From Nostoc sp. CENA543 (GTDB lineage Bacteria; Cyanobacteriota; Cyanobacteriia; Cyanobacteriales; Nostocaceae): a DNA stretch of 64,000 bases. Below, in pieces: positions 17,392 through 26,706 of this stretch (position 1 is its first letter; the number at the start of each line of letters is the position of its first letter). The stretch covers positions 806,001 through 870,000 of the forward strand of contig NZ_CP023278.1 of assembly GCF_002896875.1 (NCBI RefSeq), given 5' to 3'. A program made the translations under genes and the position numbers. The notes beneath the pieces are model-generated. The model ran no database searches. It had not been told where the DNA came from and saw only the letters and a list, made by a program, of their open reading frames with translations.

Positions 17392-18483
17392 CTAACTTCT
17401 CAGTTGCTGCTCAATTTTTATGTTGCGACTAGCCATAGTTTGCGTGAATAAATCTGTGGTTAACGCAGCTTCTACAGGCCAAACTCCTGGTTTTTTCAGT
17501 TGACCGGATAGTAATAATTGAGCAATACTACCTGCACCATAGCCAGATGCAACTGCTGTATTTTCATGCAATAAAGTTGAGGAATAGACAGCAGTTTGAC
17601 CGTTGATTTTACCTGTAACTTCTGCGCGTACTGCTACACCAATACCACTAAACACATTGGTGACATCTGTCATTAAATGACTCACATGAGATAAAAATTC
17701 AATTGCACTGTGACGCTGCATCAAAGATTTAGGGAAAACATGGGCAGCTATCCATGTGAGATGATTATAAAAATCTGGGACTGAACCAAACTTAGTAATT
17801 ACGGTTTTAACATTGGGAAAAGCTTGAGGAATAGTGAAAGTTTCTGGCATATCAAACCAGTAAACCCCACTACGTTTATAAGGAGAAGGAAAAGTGATAA
17901 CTTCTCTCTCACTATAGGGTTTAACTAATTGCCATTGACCGTTAATCCAAGCCTCAAAAGGATGTTGTAATCCTAAAAAAGTTGTCCGCATGACCGTAAC
18001 GCCAGCACCACCAGAACCAGCTACTAAGTAACTTAAATGTACTTGTTCTGGCTCATGAAATTGTTCAATACCTTGGCGTGCCATGCTGTTAGAAATACCG
18101 GGAAAAATTCCTGTATTGACAATTGCTGTTACTCCAGCATCAACAGCTTGTTGATGATAATTTAAAGCTTTTTTAGTAAAAGAACGGTGGTCACTAACAT
18201 CAACATAGTTCACACCTTGTTCAATGCAGAGTTTGAGGACATTTGCATCACGGTAATGAAACGGCCCGGCACAGTGAACCACTATATCAGAATTAGCGAT
18301 CGCCTCCCGCAACTTATCTACCTCTGCTAAGTCCAACACTAGCAAGGGGAAATCATCACCCTGAACTGTTCCCAGGGTACGCCCCGTGATTGTAATTTTG
18401 GCTTGTGTATGGGTAGCTATATCTTGGGCTACACTGCGACCAATGCGCCCCCGTCCTCCCAGAATTAAAACGCGATCTGTCAT
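17392..18483 (-). CDS. Saccharopine dehydrogenase-like NAD(P)-binding protein
   Basis: 363 residues from MTDRVLILGGRGRIGRSV; the start one codon upstream is also possible. The N-terminal Rossmann fold has GGRGRIG at about 9-15, an acidic/Arg strand end (TITGRTLG) and VVHCAGPFHY, as in the saccharopine dehydrogenase-like family of oxidoreductases. The central part (NTGIFPGISNSMARQG, and the Gly-rich VAGSGGAGVTVMRT) also fits. True lysine metabolism is not implied; many members have unknown substrates. Single gene on the minus strand; the 3' end abuts the palindromic repeat. Confidence 0.8.
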   Translation of the reverse strand: MTDRVLILGGRGRIGRSVAQDIATHTQAKITITGRTLGTVQGDDFPLLVLDLAEVDKLREAIANSDIVVHCAGPFHYRDANVLKLCIEQGVNYVDVSDHRSFTKKALNYHQQAVDAGVTAIVNTGIFPGISNSMARQGIEQFHEPEQVHLSYLVAGSGGAGVTVMRTTFLGLQHPFEAWINGQWQLVKPYSEREVITFPSPYKRSGVYWFDMPETFTIPQAFPNVKTVITKFGSVPDFYNHLTWIAAHVFPKSLMQRHSAIEFLSHVSHLMTDVTNVFSGIGVAVRAEVTGKINGQTAVYSSTLLHENTAVASGYGAGSIAQLLLSGQLKKPGVWPVEAALTTDLFTQTMASRNIKIEQQLRS

Positions 18484-18556
18484 CACTCCCTGTAGGCAAC
18501 GATAATTCTATTTGAACAGTTTTTGGTGACATTGACATCGGTTACAAGTAAGACTT

Positions 18557-18583
18557 TAGTCAATAGTCATTAGTCATTAGTCG
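18557..18583. repeat. Short TAGTCAT heptamer array
   Basis: Three to four copies of a TAGTCAW heptamer lie in the divergent gap between the oxidoreductase and the PAS-receiver gene. It is the same motif, on the other strand, as the arrays at 56.3 and 58.6 kb. Confidence 0.75.
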
Positions 18584-18705
18584 TTTGTGGGTTTGTGCAT
18601 AAGATGAAATTCGAGCAACGCAGTGACAAGATGTCCTGGAAGGGCGGGGCTTTTAACCCAGTTTTTTGGTAATATAAATGATATGCTCGTAAAAAAAGAG
18701 AAGTA

Positions 18706-19734
18706 GTGGTGAGACAAGAAGAGTTTAGCTATTTTATTGAAATAATTCAACAGCGAATAGCAGCACTAGAACAATATTTAATCAAATCCTCTATACCAGA
18801 GCAACAAGCACTCTCAGCATTGAACGATATCAAAACCAATATACAAAATTTGCGATTGTTTCAAACAGAAATTCAGGACAATTTAGAATTAATCAAAACC
18901 TTAGAGGCTGAATTACTAGAACAAAATGAAACCTTAGTATCAGAACGTCAGGTTTACCATGATTTGTTTAAATTAGCTCCTAATGCTTATTTGGTGACAA
19001 ATGGTGAAGGAATAATTTTAGAAATTAATTATACTGGTGCTGCTTTATTAAATGTATTACCCAGTTTACTAATTGGTAAATCATTAATGAATTTTGTAGC
19101 TCAACAAGAGCATCAATTCTTTCTTAACAAACTCAAGGAGTGTTTGAATGAAAAGTCTGTGCAAGAATTGGAAGTTTCCATTTGTCCCAGTGGTAAACAA
19201 GTTTTTGTTGCTTTAGTTTTGGTGAAAGCCGGGCGAGAAACTTCGGGAGCTTTGGGTGCATTACAAATATGCCTGCATGATATTACTAAGTATAAGCAAT
19301 CAGCAGTGCCAGAACAGATATCAAGCTTGACAGCACCTATAAGAATACCCAATAGACTAGATGGTTTACGTGTACTGTTTGTTGATGATGAAGCCGATAC
19401 CCGCGATTTGATTGCAGCAGTGTTAATGCAACATGGAGTTGTAGTCACAACAGTAGCTACAGTAGCCCAAGCGTTGCAACAATTAGAGCGATCGCGTCCT
19501 GATGTCATCATCAGTGATATTAGAATGCCCGATGAAGATGGTTATACTTTGATTCGCCACATCAAGGCAATAGAAGCTGCTAAAGGATGGCAAATTCCCA
19601 CGGCTGCAATCAGTGCTTATCTTGCAGAAGACCGCACAAAGGCAATAAAGGCAGGTTTTCAAGCGCATTTACATAAATTAGCACCACCAACAGAGTTAAT
19701 TGCAATGGTGGCACAACTGGCGAACCGAGTTTAA
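18706..19734 (+). CDS. PAS domain response regulator
   Basis: 342 residues from a GTG (a second GTG follows directly). Residues 1-85 form a coiled coil (ALEQYLIKSS, LIKTLEAELLEQNE). A PAS domain (about 85-200) has HDLFKLAPNAYLVTNGEG and ends in ICLHDITKYK. A receiver domain (about 223-342) has VLFVDDEADTRD with the acidic pair, DVIISDIRMPDEDGY with the phosphoacceptor Asp, and LHKLAPP at the Lys position. There is no DNA-binding output, so it probably acts by protein contact. It is followed by a CheB-GAF gene and a convergent hybrid kinase, which suggests one signalling group. Confidence 0.85.
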   Translation: MVRQEEFSYFIEIIQQRIAALEQYLIKSSIPEQQALSALNDIKTNIQNLRLFQTEIQDNLELIKTLEAELLEQNETLVSERQVYHDLFKLAPNAYLVTNGEGIILEINYTGAALLNVLPSLLIGKSLMNFVAQQEHQFFLNKLKECLNEKSVQELEVSICPSGKQVFVALVLVKAGRETSGALGALQICLHDITKYKQSAVPEQISSLTAPIRIPNRLDGLRVLFVDDEADTRDLIAAVLMQHGVVVTTVATVAQALQQLERSRPDVIISDIRMPDEDGYTLIRHIKAIEAAKGWQIPTAAISAYLAEDRTKAIKAGFQAHLHKLAPPTELIAMVAQLANRV

Positions 19735-19868
19735 CTTATCACTAGGCAAACTGGTATTGAGATTAAAATAAATATTAATTTAACAAAATCGGCTTAATTT
19801 CCTAACTATACCGTCAGCTTAGTTGGAGTCGTATTCCACCCGATTGATTTTGACAAGTTGCGGGTCTT

Positions 19869-19904
19869 CAGATCCCCGACTTTTTTAAAAAAGTCGGGGA
19901 TCTG
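19869..19904. repeat. Perfect 36-bp palindrome (copy 1)
   Basis: CAGATCCCCGACTTTTTT is followed at once by its inverse complement. Related palindromes occur at 21267-21299 and 29530-29562. As RNA it would be a strong hairpin after the PAS-receiver gene, so it may terminate transcription, but the dispersed copies point to a mobile repeat. Confidence 0.85.
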
Positions 19905-19955
19905 TGACCTGTCATAATTTGTGTGGGGAACTAGGAGTTCACATAAATCACCTAA

Positions 19956-20096
19956 AAGGAAGCAAGACAAATTACCTCAATCACTCAACAGGTAAGGGAA
20001 AAAGCAAAACTTGCCAAAGAAAAAAAGCGGCAAGCTATAGCAAAATCTCAAGGTTCAATAAACTCATTTAGGAAAGCACAAAGGGAGGAAATTTAA
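19956..20096 (+). pseudogene. Lys-rich open frame without start, possible gene remnant
   Basis: The 411-base gap 19735-20145 holds a 46-codon frame that follows a stop and ends at 20096. It reads VREKAKLAKEKKRQAIAKSQ and GSINSFRKAQREEI and has no ATG, GTG or TTG start. The strongly helical basic composition looks like the end of a former gene, but chance cannot be excluded. The rest of the gap holds palindrome copy 1 and AT-rich sequence. Confidence 0.3.
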
Positions 20097-20145
20097 TTTT
20101 TATCCGGCCTGTATTTAATTAATATTTATTAAATTATATTTAGAA

Positions 20146-21258
20146 ATGTCTAGCGACCGTCACCAGAAAAAATCAAACTTTTGTATTGTAGCGATCGCTG
20201 CTTCTGCTGGAGGAGTAACAGCAATTCCTAAGGTTCTCTCAGGCTTGCCTAGTAACTTTCCTGCTCCCATCTTGTGTCTACAGCATTTAAGCCTGGGAGA
20301 TACTAACGTTTTAGCACAAGTATTACAATTACAAACCCATCTCACAGTACGCTGGGCGCATGAGGGAGAAAAATTAATGGCAGGTGTGGTGTATGTATGT
20401 CCACCAGGACATTACTTTATCGTTAATGCTAACGGTACAATTTCTCTGGCACAGCAAGCAACCAAACATGGCTGGCATCACGGCGTAAATGGTTTTTTTG
20501 AGTCAGTGGCTCAGAGTTATGCAGACCGCGCTGTCGTAGTTGTGCTGACTGGCACAGGCAAAGGTGGGGCAGAGGGGGTGGAGGAAGTGTCAAATAGAGG
20601 TGGTACTGTTCTGGTTCAAGATAAAACCAGTTCTGTGGCTGGTGGAATGCCCCAAGCGGCGATCGCCACTGGTTGTGTAGACCGAGTTTTACCGTGTCAA
20701 GAAATCGCTCCTTTATTAGTGCGCTTGGTATGTGAGGGGTGTTCTTTATCCCAAATACCGAGCAATCACACCACATTATTCAGCACTAAGCTGCAAATAT
20801 CTCCAATGCTCCAAGATGCGTTGTCTGATCTACTTGATCAAGCAGTAGCGATGCACCGAACTAACATGGGTCACATTCATCTGTTCGAGCGACAATCATG
20901 CACACTCGAACTTGCAGTCCAACGCGGCTTTCAGCCAGGTTCAGTTGATGATTTTAGAACAGTTAACATTACTGATCATTCACCCTGCATCAGTGCTGTG
21001 CGTGCCGGAGAGTCCATAATCGTTGAGGACATCGAAACCAATTTGATGTTCAATTCTCACCGAGCGATCGCAGCTTCTGCGGGTTATCGTGCTGTCCAAT
21101 CTACACCCCTCACTAGTGACAGTGGCAATTTGGTTGGTGTATTGTCTACTCATTTTCCTCAACCTCGTCGGTTTTTACCGTGGGAGATGAACCTCCTCAA
21201 TATGCACGCTCGTCATGCTGGTAATTTGATAGAAATATATCAAACTCAAAAGGTTTGA
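20146..21258 (+). CDS. CheB-like methylesterase domain fused to GAF
   Basis: 370 residues. The first 190 form a CheB-type methylesterase domain without a receiver: VAIAASAGGV places the nucleophile Ser at 20, CLQHLS the His at 47, and CPPGHYFIV is typical. The catalytic Asp expected in LTGMGxDGA is Gly140 here (LTGTGKGGAEG), so normal esterase activity is doubtful. Residues 220-365 are a GAF domain (HRTNMGHIHLFE, AVQSTPLTSDSGNLVGVLST). No chemoreceptor genes are nearby. Its neighbours are a PAS-receiver and a hybrid kinase with a related GAF domain, so a sensory role in that group is more likely than chemotaxis. Confidence 0.85.
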   Translation: MSSDRHQKKSNFCIVAIAASAGGVTAIPKVLSGLPSNFPAPILCLQHLSLGDTNVLAQVLQLQTHLTVRWAHEGEKLMAGVVYVCPPGHYFIVNANGTISLAQQATKHGWHHGVNGFFESVAQSYADRAVVVVLTGTGKGGAEGVEEVSNRGGTVLVQDKTSSVAGGMPQAAIATGCVDRVLPCQEIAPLLVRLVCEGCSLSQIPSNHTTLFSTKLQISPMLQDALSDLLDQAVAMHRTNMGHIHLFERQSCTLELAVQRGFQPGSVDDFRTVNITDHSPCISAVRAGESIIVEDIETNLMFNSHRAIAASAGYRAVQSTPLTSDSGNLVGVLSTHFPQPRRFLPWEMNLLNMHARHAGNLIEIYQTQKV

Positions 21259-21266
21259 TATTCTTC

Positions 21267-21299
21267 AGATACCCGACTTCTTAAAGAAGTCGGGTATCT
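21267..21299. repeat. Palindrome (copy 2) overlapping kinase 3' end
   Basis: AGATACCCGACTTCTT and its exact inverse complement are separated by one base (16-bp arms). The minus-strand kinase uses the TAA in the centre as its stop codon, and its last residues (LDTRLL) are read from the right arm. Confidence 0.85.
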
Positions 21300-24200
21300 A
21301 GAGAGATCAACGGTAACTTAACAGTAAAAGTTGTACCCTGTCCGATACCAGGACTTGTAGCAACGATTGTACCGCCGTGGAGTTCCACTAAACTACGGGC
21401 GATCGCCAGTCCTAACCCTAACCCTTTTTTCGTACTTGGGGCTTGACTAAATGTATCAAAGATGTGTGGCAGAAAATCATGATCAATACCACAACCTGTA
21501 TCTGCTATTGTAATTTGGGCATGGTCATCGTCAGTTTGCAAATTAATCTCGATTTTCCCGCCATCGGGAGTAAATTTAACCGCATTAGTTAGTAGATTTA
21601 AGATGATTTGCTGCAAACGTTCCCTATCGCCTTGTAACACTACTGGTGCAGAAGCAAGCTGAAAGTCTAGATAGATATCTTGAGTTTGTAGAGATTGCTG
21701 TACTGTAGCGATCGCACTTTCTATTATCGCTTGCAGGTGGACTGGCTCTAAATTCAGGCTGATTTTACTTGCAGTGATACGTGAGATGTCGAGTAAATCT
21801 TCAACTACTTTTGCTTGCAAGGTGGCATTACGCTCAATTGTCTCCAAGGCTTTGGAGAGCATGGCTGGACTAGGTGGGTTGCTTTGCAATAATCGCGCCC
21901 AACCAAGAATTGCCACTAATGGGGTATTCAGTTCATGAGAAACCATTGATAGTACCTCATCTTTGCGGCGGTTAATTGTTCTTTCTTGATGGAGTGTTTG
22001 AGAGCGTAAATGTGCCAGTTGCAGATAGGCATTGACACGGGTAACAAGTTCTTGTGCTGAGAAGGGTTTAATGAGGTAATCGTCAGCCCCAGCCAGAAGT
22101 CCTTCAATTACAGACTCTTCCCCAGCACGGGCAGAAAGCAGAATTACGGGTATTTCTTGTGTCCGCACATTAGACCGTAATGTTTTCAATAACCCAAAGC
22201 CATCTAAAAAGGGCATCATCACATCACTTAGTACCAAATCTGGCACTCGCTCATTCACCGCCGCCAGTGCCGCCACCCCATCAGCCACCGCTTCGACTTG
22301 GACGTGTTCGCTTAATATCCGCGTCAGGTAATCGCGCATATCGGCATTATCATCAACGATGAGAACACGGGCTGTGGTGGCTCTTGAAGATGGGCAGAAA
22401 TGGATAGTAAGTTCTCCCCCTGCTCCCTGCTCCCCTGCCTCTTCCCCTATCCATCGCTCTGCTTCCTGAACATATGGCGTAGCACCTAATGCGGTTGATG
22501 CTAGGGTGCGTGTGGCTAGGATGTGACTTGCGCGATCGCGCTCCGCTACACTAATACTCGGCAGGTGCGCTGTATCTAAAGGAATTGTGACTGTAAAACA
22601 GCTTCCTTGCCCTACGGTGCTGCTGACTTCTACAGTTCCACCATGCAGTTTAATTAATTCCTGCACTAAAGCTAGACCAATACCCGAACCTTCATGGGTT
22701 CTGGCTTTTGCTCCTCGCACTTGGTAAAATCGCTCAAACAAATGGGGCAGTTCTTCTGGCTCAATCCCTGTACCTGTATCTTCTACTTGTAGCTTTACAT
22801 GATGATCATCGGCCAGATGCAGCCTGATGGCGATTTCGCCCTCAAATGTGAACTTAAAGGCGTTGGAGAGGAGATTAAGCACAATTTTCTCCCACATTTC
22901 TCGGTCTACATCAACTGATTCTGGCAAAGGTGGGCAATCGACAATTAGCCGCAGCCCAGCTTGTTCAATAGCGGAACGAAATACTGAGGCTAACTCAGTT
23001 GTGTACAGTGCCAAGTCGGTTGGTTCATAGCAGGCTTCCATGCGTCCGGCTTCGATGCGGGAGAAGTCGAGCAGAGTATTAACCAGTTTTAGCAAACGCA
23101 AACTGTTACGATGGGCGATTTCTAACCTTTCACGTTGTGCTGGAGGTAGGGGATTGGCAGCATCGCTCAAGGCATCTTGTAGGGGAGCCAGTATCAACGT
23201 TAGCGGTGTGCGAAATTCGTGGCTGACGTTACTGAAGAAAAGGGTTTTGGCGCGATCGAGTTCTGCTAGAGTTTCGGCGCGTTGGCGTTCTTCTTCGCGG
23301 GCGGTTTGTTCTTGAAATCGCTGAATTTCTGATTCACGCAATTCTGTTTCGGCACGGGCGCGGATGATGGTTGCCCAGATGCGTTCGGCGGTTTCGCGCA
23401 CGAGTTCAACTTCCACTGCCAACCACTGACGGGGCGCGGATTCGGTGACGCAGAGCGAGCCTACCAACGTGCCTGCTTTGATCAGAGGTACGGTAATATG
23501 CGCGGTAATCTTGACAGTTGCCAACGCCTCACGGTCGGCGTTGGGAATTATGTCCGAGGTTTGGGCATCCGCGACGATAATAGTTTCGCCCCTTTGCAGG
23601 AACGGCATAGTCCAGTTGTAATCTGTTAACCGAAAAACGCCAACAAGCGAGGGCGAGTCACCACGCAAATAATTTTGATTGACGCGCGTGTAACCCTCAG
23701 CCTCATTGACTTCGACGTAGTAGGCACGGTCAACGCCTAAATGTTCGCCCAGCAGCCGACAGGCTTCTGCTTGAATTTCTACTGGATCAGTCAGCGATCG
23801 CAGTGTGTCGCTCAACTGCAAGAGAAATGCCTGTCGTTGTTCGGTGCGTTTGCGATCGGTAATGTCGCTAAAAACAGTGCATACTTGACGACTACCCACA
23901 CCACCGACACGCGAAGCATAAGCCGAATACCAGCGTTCGGTTGATTGGTTGTAATTTTCAATACGCTGCGGTTTGCCCGTCTTGACCACTTCGTCATAGG
24001 CTTCGAGCCAATAGCTTTCAGTGTTTGGGGCAATCTCGCTACCCAGCTTGCCTACCACGTTTTCCAGTCCCGTCTGTTGCTTGAAGACTGAATTGACTTC
24101 CAAGAAACGGTAATCAACTGCCTTTCGGGTTTGGTCATAAATCATCTCAAACAGGCAGAAGCCTTCATCGATTGAATCAAACAGCGATCGATATTTTGCT

Positions 24201-25453
24201 TCCGACTCACGCAGGGCGTTTGCTACTTGCCGTTGCTCAATTAAGTCAGCCGCTTGACGAGCCAGTAAATCGAGAAACCGCAGTTCTCGATCGCTCGGTC
24301 GATGGTGTTTGCGCCAGTGGGTGGACACCATACCCATTGCTCTGCCGGAACGGGCAATCAACGGGGTGGACTGCGCCGAGAGGTAGCCGGCTTCAACATG
24401 GATTCGCATCGATCCGTCGGGGTCTTCGCTCTGGGGTACATCAAAATCAATAAAGGTGCGTTCGCCCGTAACTAATGCCCTGCCGCAGGATGTATTGGAA
24501 CTGGCATTGACCCGATAGAAATGATCGGTCAGGTCGCGCTCAAAATTATGGGTTGCCAGCAACAGCAGGTCTTGCGTTGCCTCGTCCAAAATTTGCACGG
24601 TTCCGGCATCGGCCTGGGTAAGAGTGATCGCCGCCTCCATAATTTCTTGATAAAGTGCGTGAATGTTATCCTCGCTGACGAGCCGTGTGCTTAATGCGTG
24701 CAGCAGTTGGGTGTCTCTCAGGTCTGCTGTTAAGGTTTGTTCTGCACGCTTGCGATCGGTAATGTCGTAGGAAACCACAAGCACCGCATAGACTTCACCA
24801 TTCGCAGCATAAAGCGGTGTTCCCCGTGAAACGTAGCTGCGATTGTGGGCATTGTGTTCATGCTCAAACGACTCACCCGCAAGAGCTTTACGGTACATCG
24901 GCTCGTAATATGTAGCTAATTCGGCTAGTAGTACCTCGAAAATCGTCTGCCCAAGGAAGTCTTCAGATTTGAATCCGGCGATCGCTAATGCTTCGCCTTC
25001 GGCATATAAATAGCGTAGATTGCGGTCAACGACAAACACCGCTCCCCCAGGTAGATTCTCAACTATCGCCTGCAAGAGTTGTGCCGATTCACGCACAGAT
25101 GCTTCTTGTTGCTGGCGTTGTGTGATATCTCGCACAATGCCAAACATCTGCACAGGTTCACCATCAGCATCACAATTTAAGTCTGCTTCTAAGTAAATGC
25201 TACGCTCAACTCCATCAGGGCGAATAATTCTACACTCCACTTCTAAAGGACACTTATGAGCTATGGCAGTATCCGTGGCAGTTAATAAATTAGGTAAGTC
25301 TTCCGGGTGAACAAGATTGATGGCGGCTGCGTAGCTCAGTTGAAACTCACATTCACCCACAAAAATGCGCCGAGCTTGTAGCGACCAAAATATTTCTTTG
25401 GTGACTAGATTATAAGTCCAGTGTCCCATTTTACTGATGTTTTCGGCTGGCAT
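21281..25453 (-). CDS. Hybrid sensor histidine kinase with two kinase cores
   Basis: 1390 residues, cytoplasmic. Order: PAS (about 5-120), PAS (about 125-245), GAF (about 250-410), PAS (about 415-540), GAF (about 550-690), HisKA with SHEFRTPLTLI near His745, ATPase (EGSGIGLALVQEL), receiver with LIVDDNADMRDY and SDVMMPFLDGF (Asp near 1078), then a second HisKA (SHELNTPLVAIL, His near 1171) and a second ATPase (KGLGLGLAIARSL). A likely phosphorelay runs from the first core to the receiver, with the second core as extra kinase or phosphatase. The final residues come from a palindromic repeat. No transmembrane helix. It converges on the CheB-GAF gene. The signal is unknown. Confidence 0.92.
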   Translation of the reverse strand: MPAENISKMGHWTYNLVTKEIFWSLQARRIFVGECEFQLSYAAAINLVHPEDLPNLLTATDTAIAHKCPLEVECRIIRPDGVERSIYLEADLNCDADGEPVQMFGIVRDITQRQQQEASVRESAQLLQAIVENLPGGAVFVVDRNLRYLYAEGEALAIAGFKSEDFLGQTIFEVLLAELATYYEPMYRKALAGESFEHEHNAHNRSYVSRGTPLYAANGEVYAVLVVSYDITDRKRAEQTLTADLRDTQLLHALSTRLVSEDNIHALYQEIMEAAITLTQADAGTVQILDEATQDLLLLATHNFERDLTDHFYRVNASSNTSCGRALVTGERTFIDFDVPQSEDPDGSMRIHVEAGYLSAQSTPLIARSGRAMGMVSTHWRKHHRPSDRELRFLDLLARQAADLIEQRQVANALRESEAKYRSLFDSIDEGFCLFEMIYDQTRKAVDYRFLEVNSVFKQQTGLENVVGKLGSEIAPNTESYWLEAYDEVVKTGKPQRIENYNQSTERWYSAYASRVGGVGSRQVCTVFSDITDRKRTEQRQAFLLQLSDTLRSLTDPVEIQAEACRLLGEHLGVDRAYYVEVNEAEGYTRVNQNYLRGDSPSLVGVFRLTDYNWTMPFLQRGETIIVADAQTSDIIPNADREALATVKITAHITVPLIKAGTLVGSLCVTESAPRQWLAVEVELVRETAERIWATIIRARAETELRESEIQRFQEQTAREEERQRAETLAELDRAKTLFFSNVSHEFRTPLTLILAPLQDALSDAANPLPPAQRERLEIAHRNSLRLLKLVNTLLDFSRIEAGRMEACYEPTDLALYTTELASVFRSAIEQAGLRLIVDCPPLPESVDVDREMWEKIVLNLLSNAFKFTFEGEIAIRLHLADDHHVKLQVEDTGTGIEPEELPHLFERFYQVRGAKARTHEGSGIGLALVQELIKLHGGTVEVSSTVGQGSCFTVTIPLDTAHLPSISVAERDRASHILATRTLASTALGATPYVQEAERWIGEEAGEQGAGGELTIHFCPSSRATTARVLIVDDNADMRDYLTRILSEHVQVEAVADGVAALAAVNERVPDLVLSDVMMPFLDGFGLLKTLRSNVRTQEIPVILLSARAGEESVIEGLLAGADDYLIKPFSAQELVTRVNAYLQLAHLRSQTLHQERTINRRKDEVLSMVSHELNTPLVAILGWARLLQSNPPSPAMLSKALETIERNATLQAKVVEDLLDISRITASKISLNLEPVHLQAIIESAIATVQQSLQTQDIYLDFQLASAPVVLQGDRERLQQIILNLLTNAVKFTPDGGKIEINLQTDDDHAQITIADTGCGIDHDFLPHIFDTFSQAPSTKKGLGLGLAIARSLVELHGGTIVATSPGIGQGTTFTVKLPLISLDTRLL

Positions 25454-25467
25454 AGGATTTACTACTC

Positions 25468-25669
25468 CTACCCTTGTGGGTTGGGGTTGAGTTGGGCTGT
25501 ATTGAACAATGGCAATTTAATTGTAAATGTTGTACCTTTGCCAACTCCAGCACTGTAGGCTTCGACTTTACCTCTGTTTAGTTGGACAAGTTGTTGAGCG
25601 ATGCCTGCGGCAAGATGCTTTGCGTCTACGCCAGTCCTAAACCTAGCCTGCTTGGTGAGTGATGGTTGG
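25468..25669 (-). pseudogene. Histidine kinase tail broken by a small mobile repeat
   Basis: The minus strand reads RLGLGLA, then 26 foreign bases, then in another frame IAQQLVQLNRGKVEAYSAG and KGTTFTIKLPL to a stop at 25468. Removing the 26 bases restores LGLGLAIAQQLVQLN, the end of a kinase ATPase domain. Upstream parts are gone, replaced by a C-rich low-complexity run (25675-25750). It is therefore a dead kinase tail just upstream of the intact hybrid kinase, whose own C-terminus is similar. Confidence 0.8.
25603..25628. repeat. 26-bp SDR-like element inside a HIP1 site
   Basis: The 26 bases from 25603 to 25628 (plus strand begins GCCTGCGGCAAG and ends GCGTCTA) split GCGAT (25598-25602) from CGC (25629-25631). 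Removing them rebuilds GCGATCGC exactly and restores the kinase frame. The sequence resembles short dispersed repeats of Nostoc genomes. Confidence 0.75.
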
Positions 25670-25751
25670 GTACTTCTTCTTTGTCTCCCTTGTCTCCCCT
25701 TTCTCCCCTGCCCCCCTGCACCCTGCCCCCCTGCATCCTCTACACCCCTAA

Positions 25752-26486
25752 CTAAAACACTCTCCCCAAGAAATCAATTATTTCCTTCCAAGCTGAAGTA
25801 GACGCGGCTGGGTCATAGCGATAACCGTCGTCGCGCATGAATGTATGTTCTGCTTCATACATATATATTTGATGCCGGATTTTAGCTTGCTCTAAGGCTG
25901 TAATTAAGGTGTTCCGGTCATTTTCTGGGATGTGGGGGTCGAGAGTACCTAAGACTAATAACATTTCGCCTGTAATTTCACTTACCCTATGAATACTATC
26001 AGCGACTCCTTTACCTAATTTACCGCTAGGAATACCTGTAGGGTAGCAGCAGACAGAGGCTTTAATTTCACTAGCAAAGGCGGCTCTAAAGGCTAAATGA
26101 CCACCAATGCAAAAGCCGAGAGTACCAATTTTATTAGGGTCAACTGCGCTATCTGCCTTGAGGAAGTCAATCATAGCACGGCAATCTGCATCATATTCTG
26201 CGATCGCAGTCCGCCTTGCAGCATCATTACCCCGCATTCTCCCCAAGTCATCCGGCTCGATGACTGTCCCAATAGGCTCAATACGGTGAAAAATCTCCGG
26301 TGCTGCTACCACATAACCAAACCCAGCTAAGTAGTTAACTAACCGCAGCATCGCACCACCCAACTGGTAGATATCACTGTAAAACAAAATTCCAGGATAA
26401 ACACCTGCGGGTTTCGGCGTAGCCACATAAACCCGCATCAAACTATCGTCCACCCGCAATTCCACATTCCGCTTAGTAATCTGCAC
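25752..26486 (-). CDS. Dienelactone hydrolase family protein
   Basis: A 244-residue alpha/beta hydrolase. The catalytic triad is visible: Cys126 in GFCIGGH, Asp183 in GTLDPH and His214 in AEHTF, the Cys-Asp-His set of dienelactone hydrolases rather than a Ser enzyme. Length and order fit the family, which cleaves carboxymethylenebutenolide and related esters or lactones; the real substrate in cyanobacteria is not known. There is no signal peptide. Single gene, preceded by the C-rich run on its 3' side. Confidence 0.9.
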   Translation of the reverse strand: MQITKRNVELRVDDSLMRVYVATPKPAGVYPGILFYSDIYQLGGAMLRLVNYLAGFGYVVAAPEIFHRIEPIGTVIEPDDLGRMRGNDAARRTAIAEYDADCRAMIDFLKADSAVDPNKIGTLGFCIGGHLAFRAAFASEIKASVCCYPTGIPSGKLGKGVADSIHRVSEITGEMLLVLGTLDPHIPENDRNTLITALEQAKIRHQIYMYEAEHTFMRDDGYRYDPAASTSAWKEIIDFLGRVF

Positions 26487-26706
26487 TGGTTTTGCTCCAT
26501 CTCATGCTTTCACTAGCTTTTACAAGACTTAACCCGAAAATCGGGATTTTAACAACAGTCACGAAATCAGAGCTATTTACTTCCAATTTGATTCATCACT
26601 TTAATTTATCCTTTTAACAAAAAAGAGTATTTGCTCCTATTGTGGGAAAGACGTAAATTAAAAGTCATCGAAGCGAACACAACCGTAATTAACTAAAAGG
26701 TGCAGT

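Noticed and set aside
22180-24453. Several long plus-strand frames across the hybrid kinase
   Set aside because: They are shadows of a well-conserved minus-strand gene.
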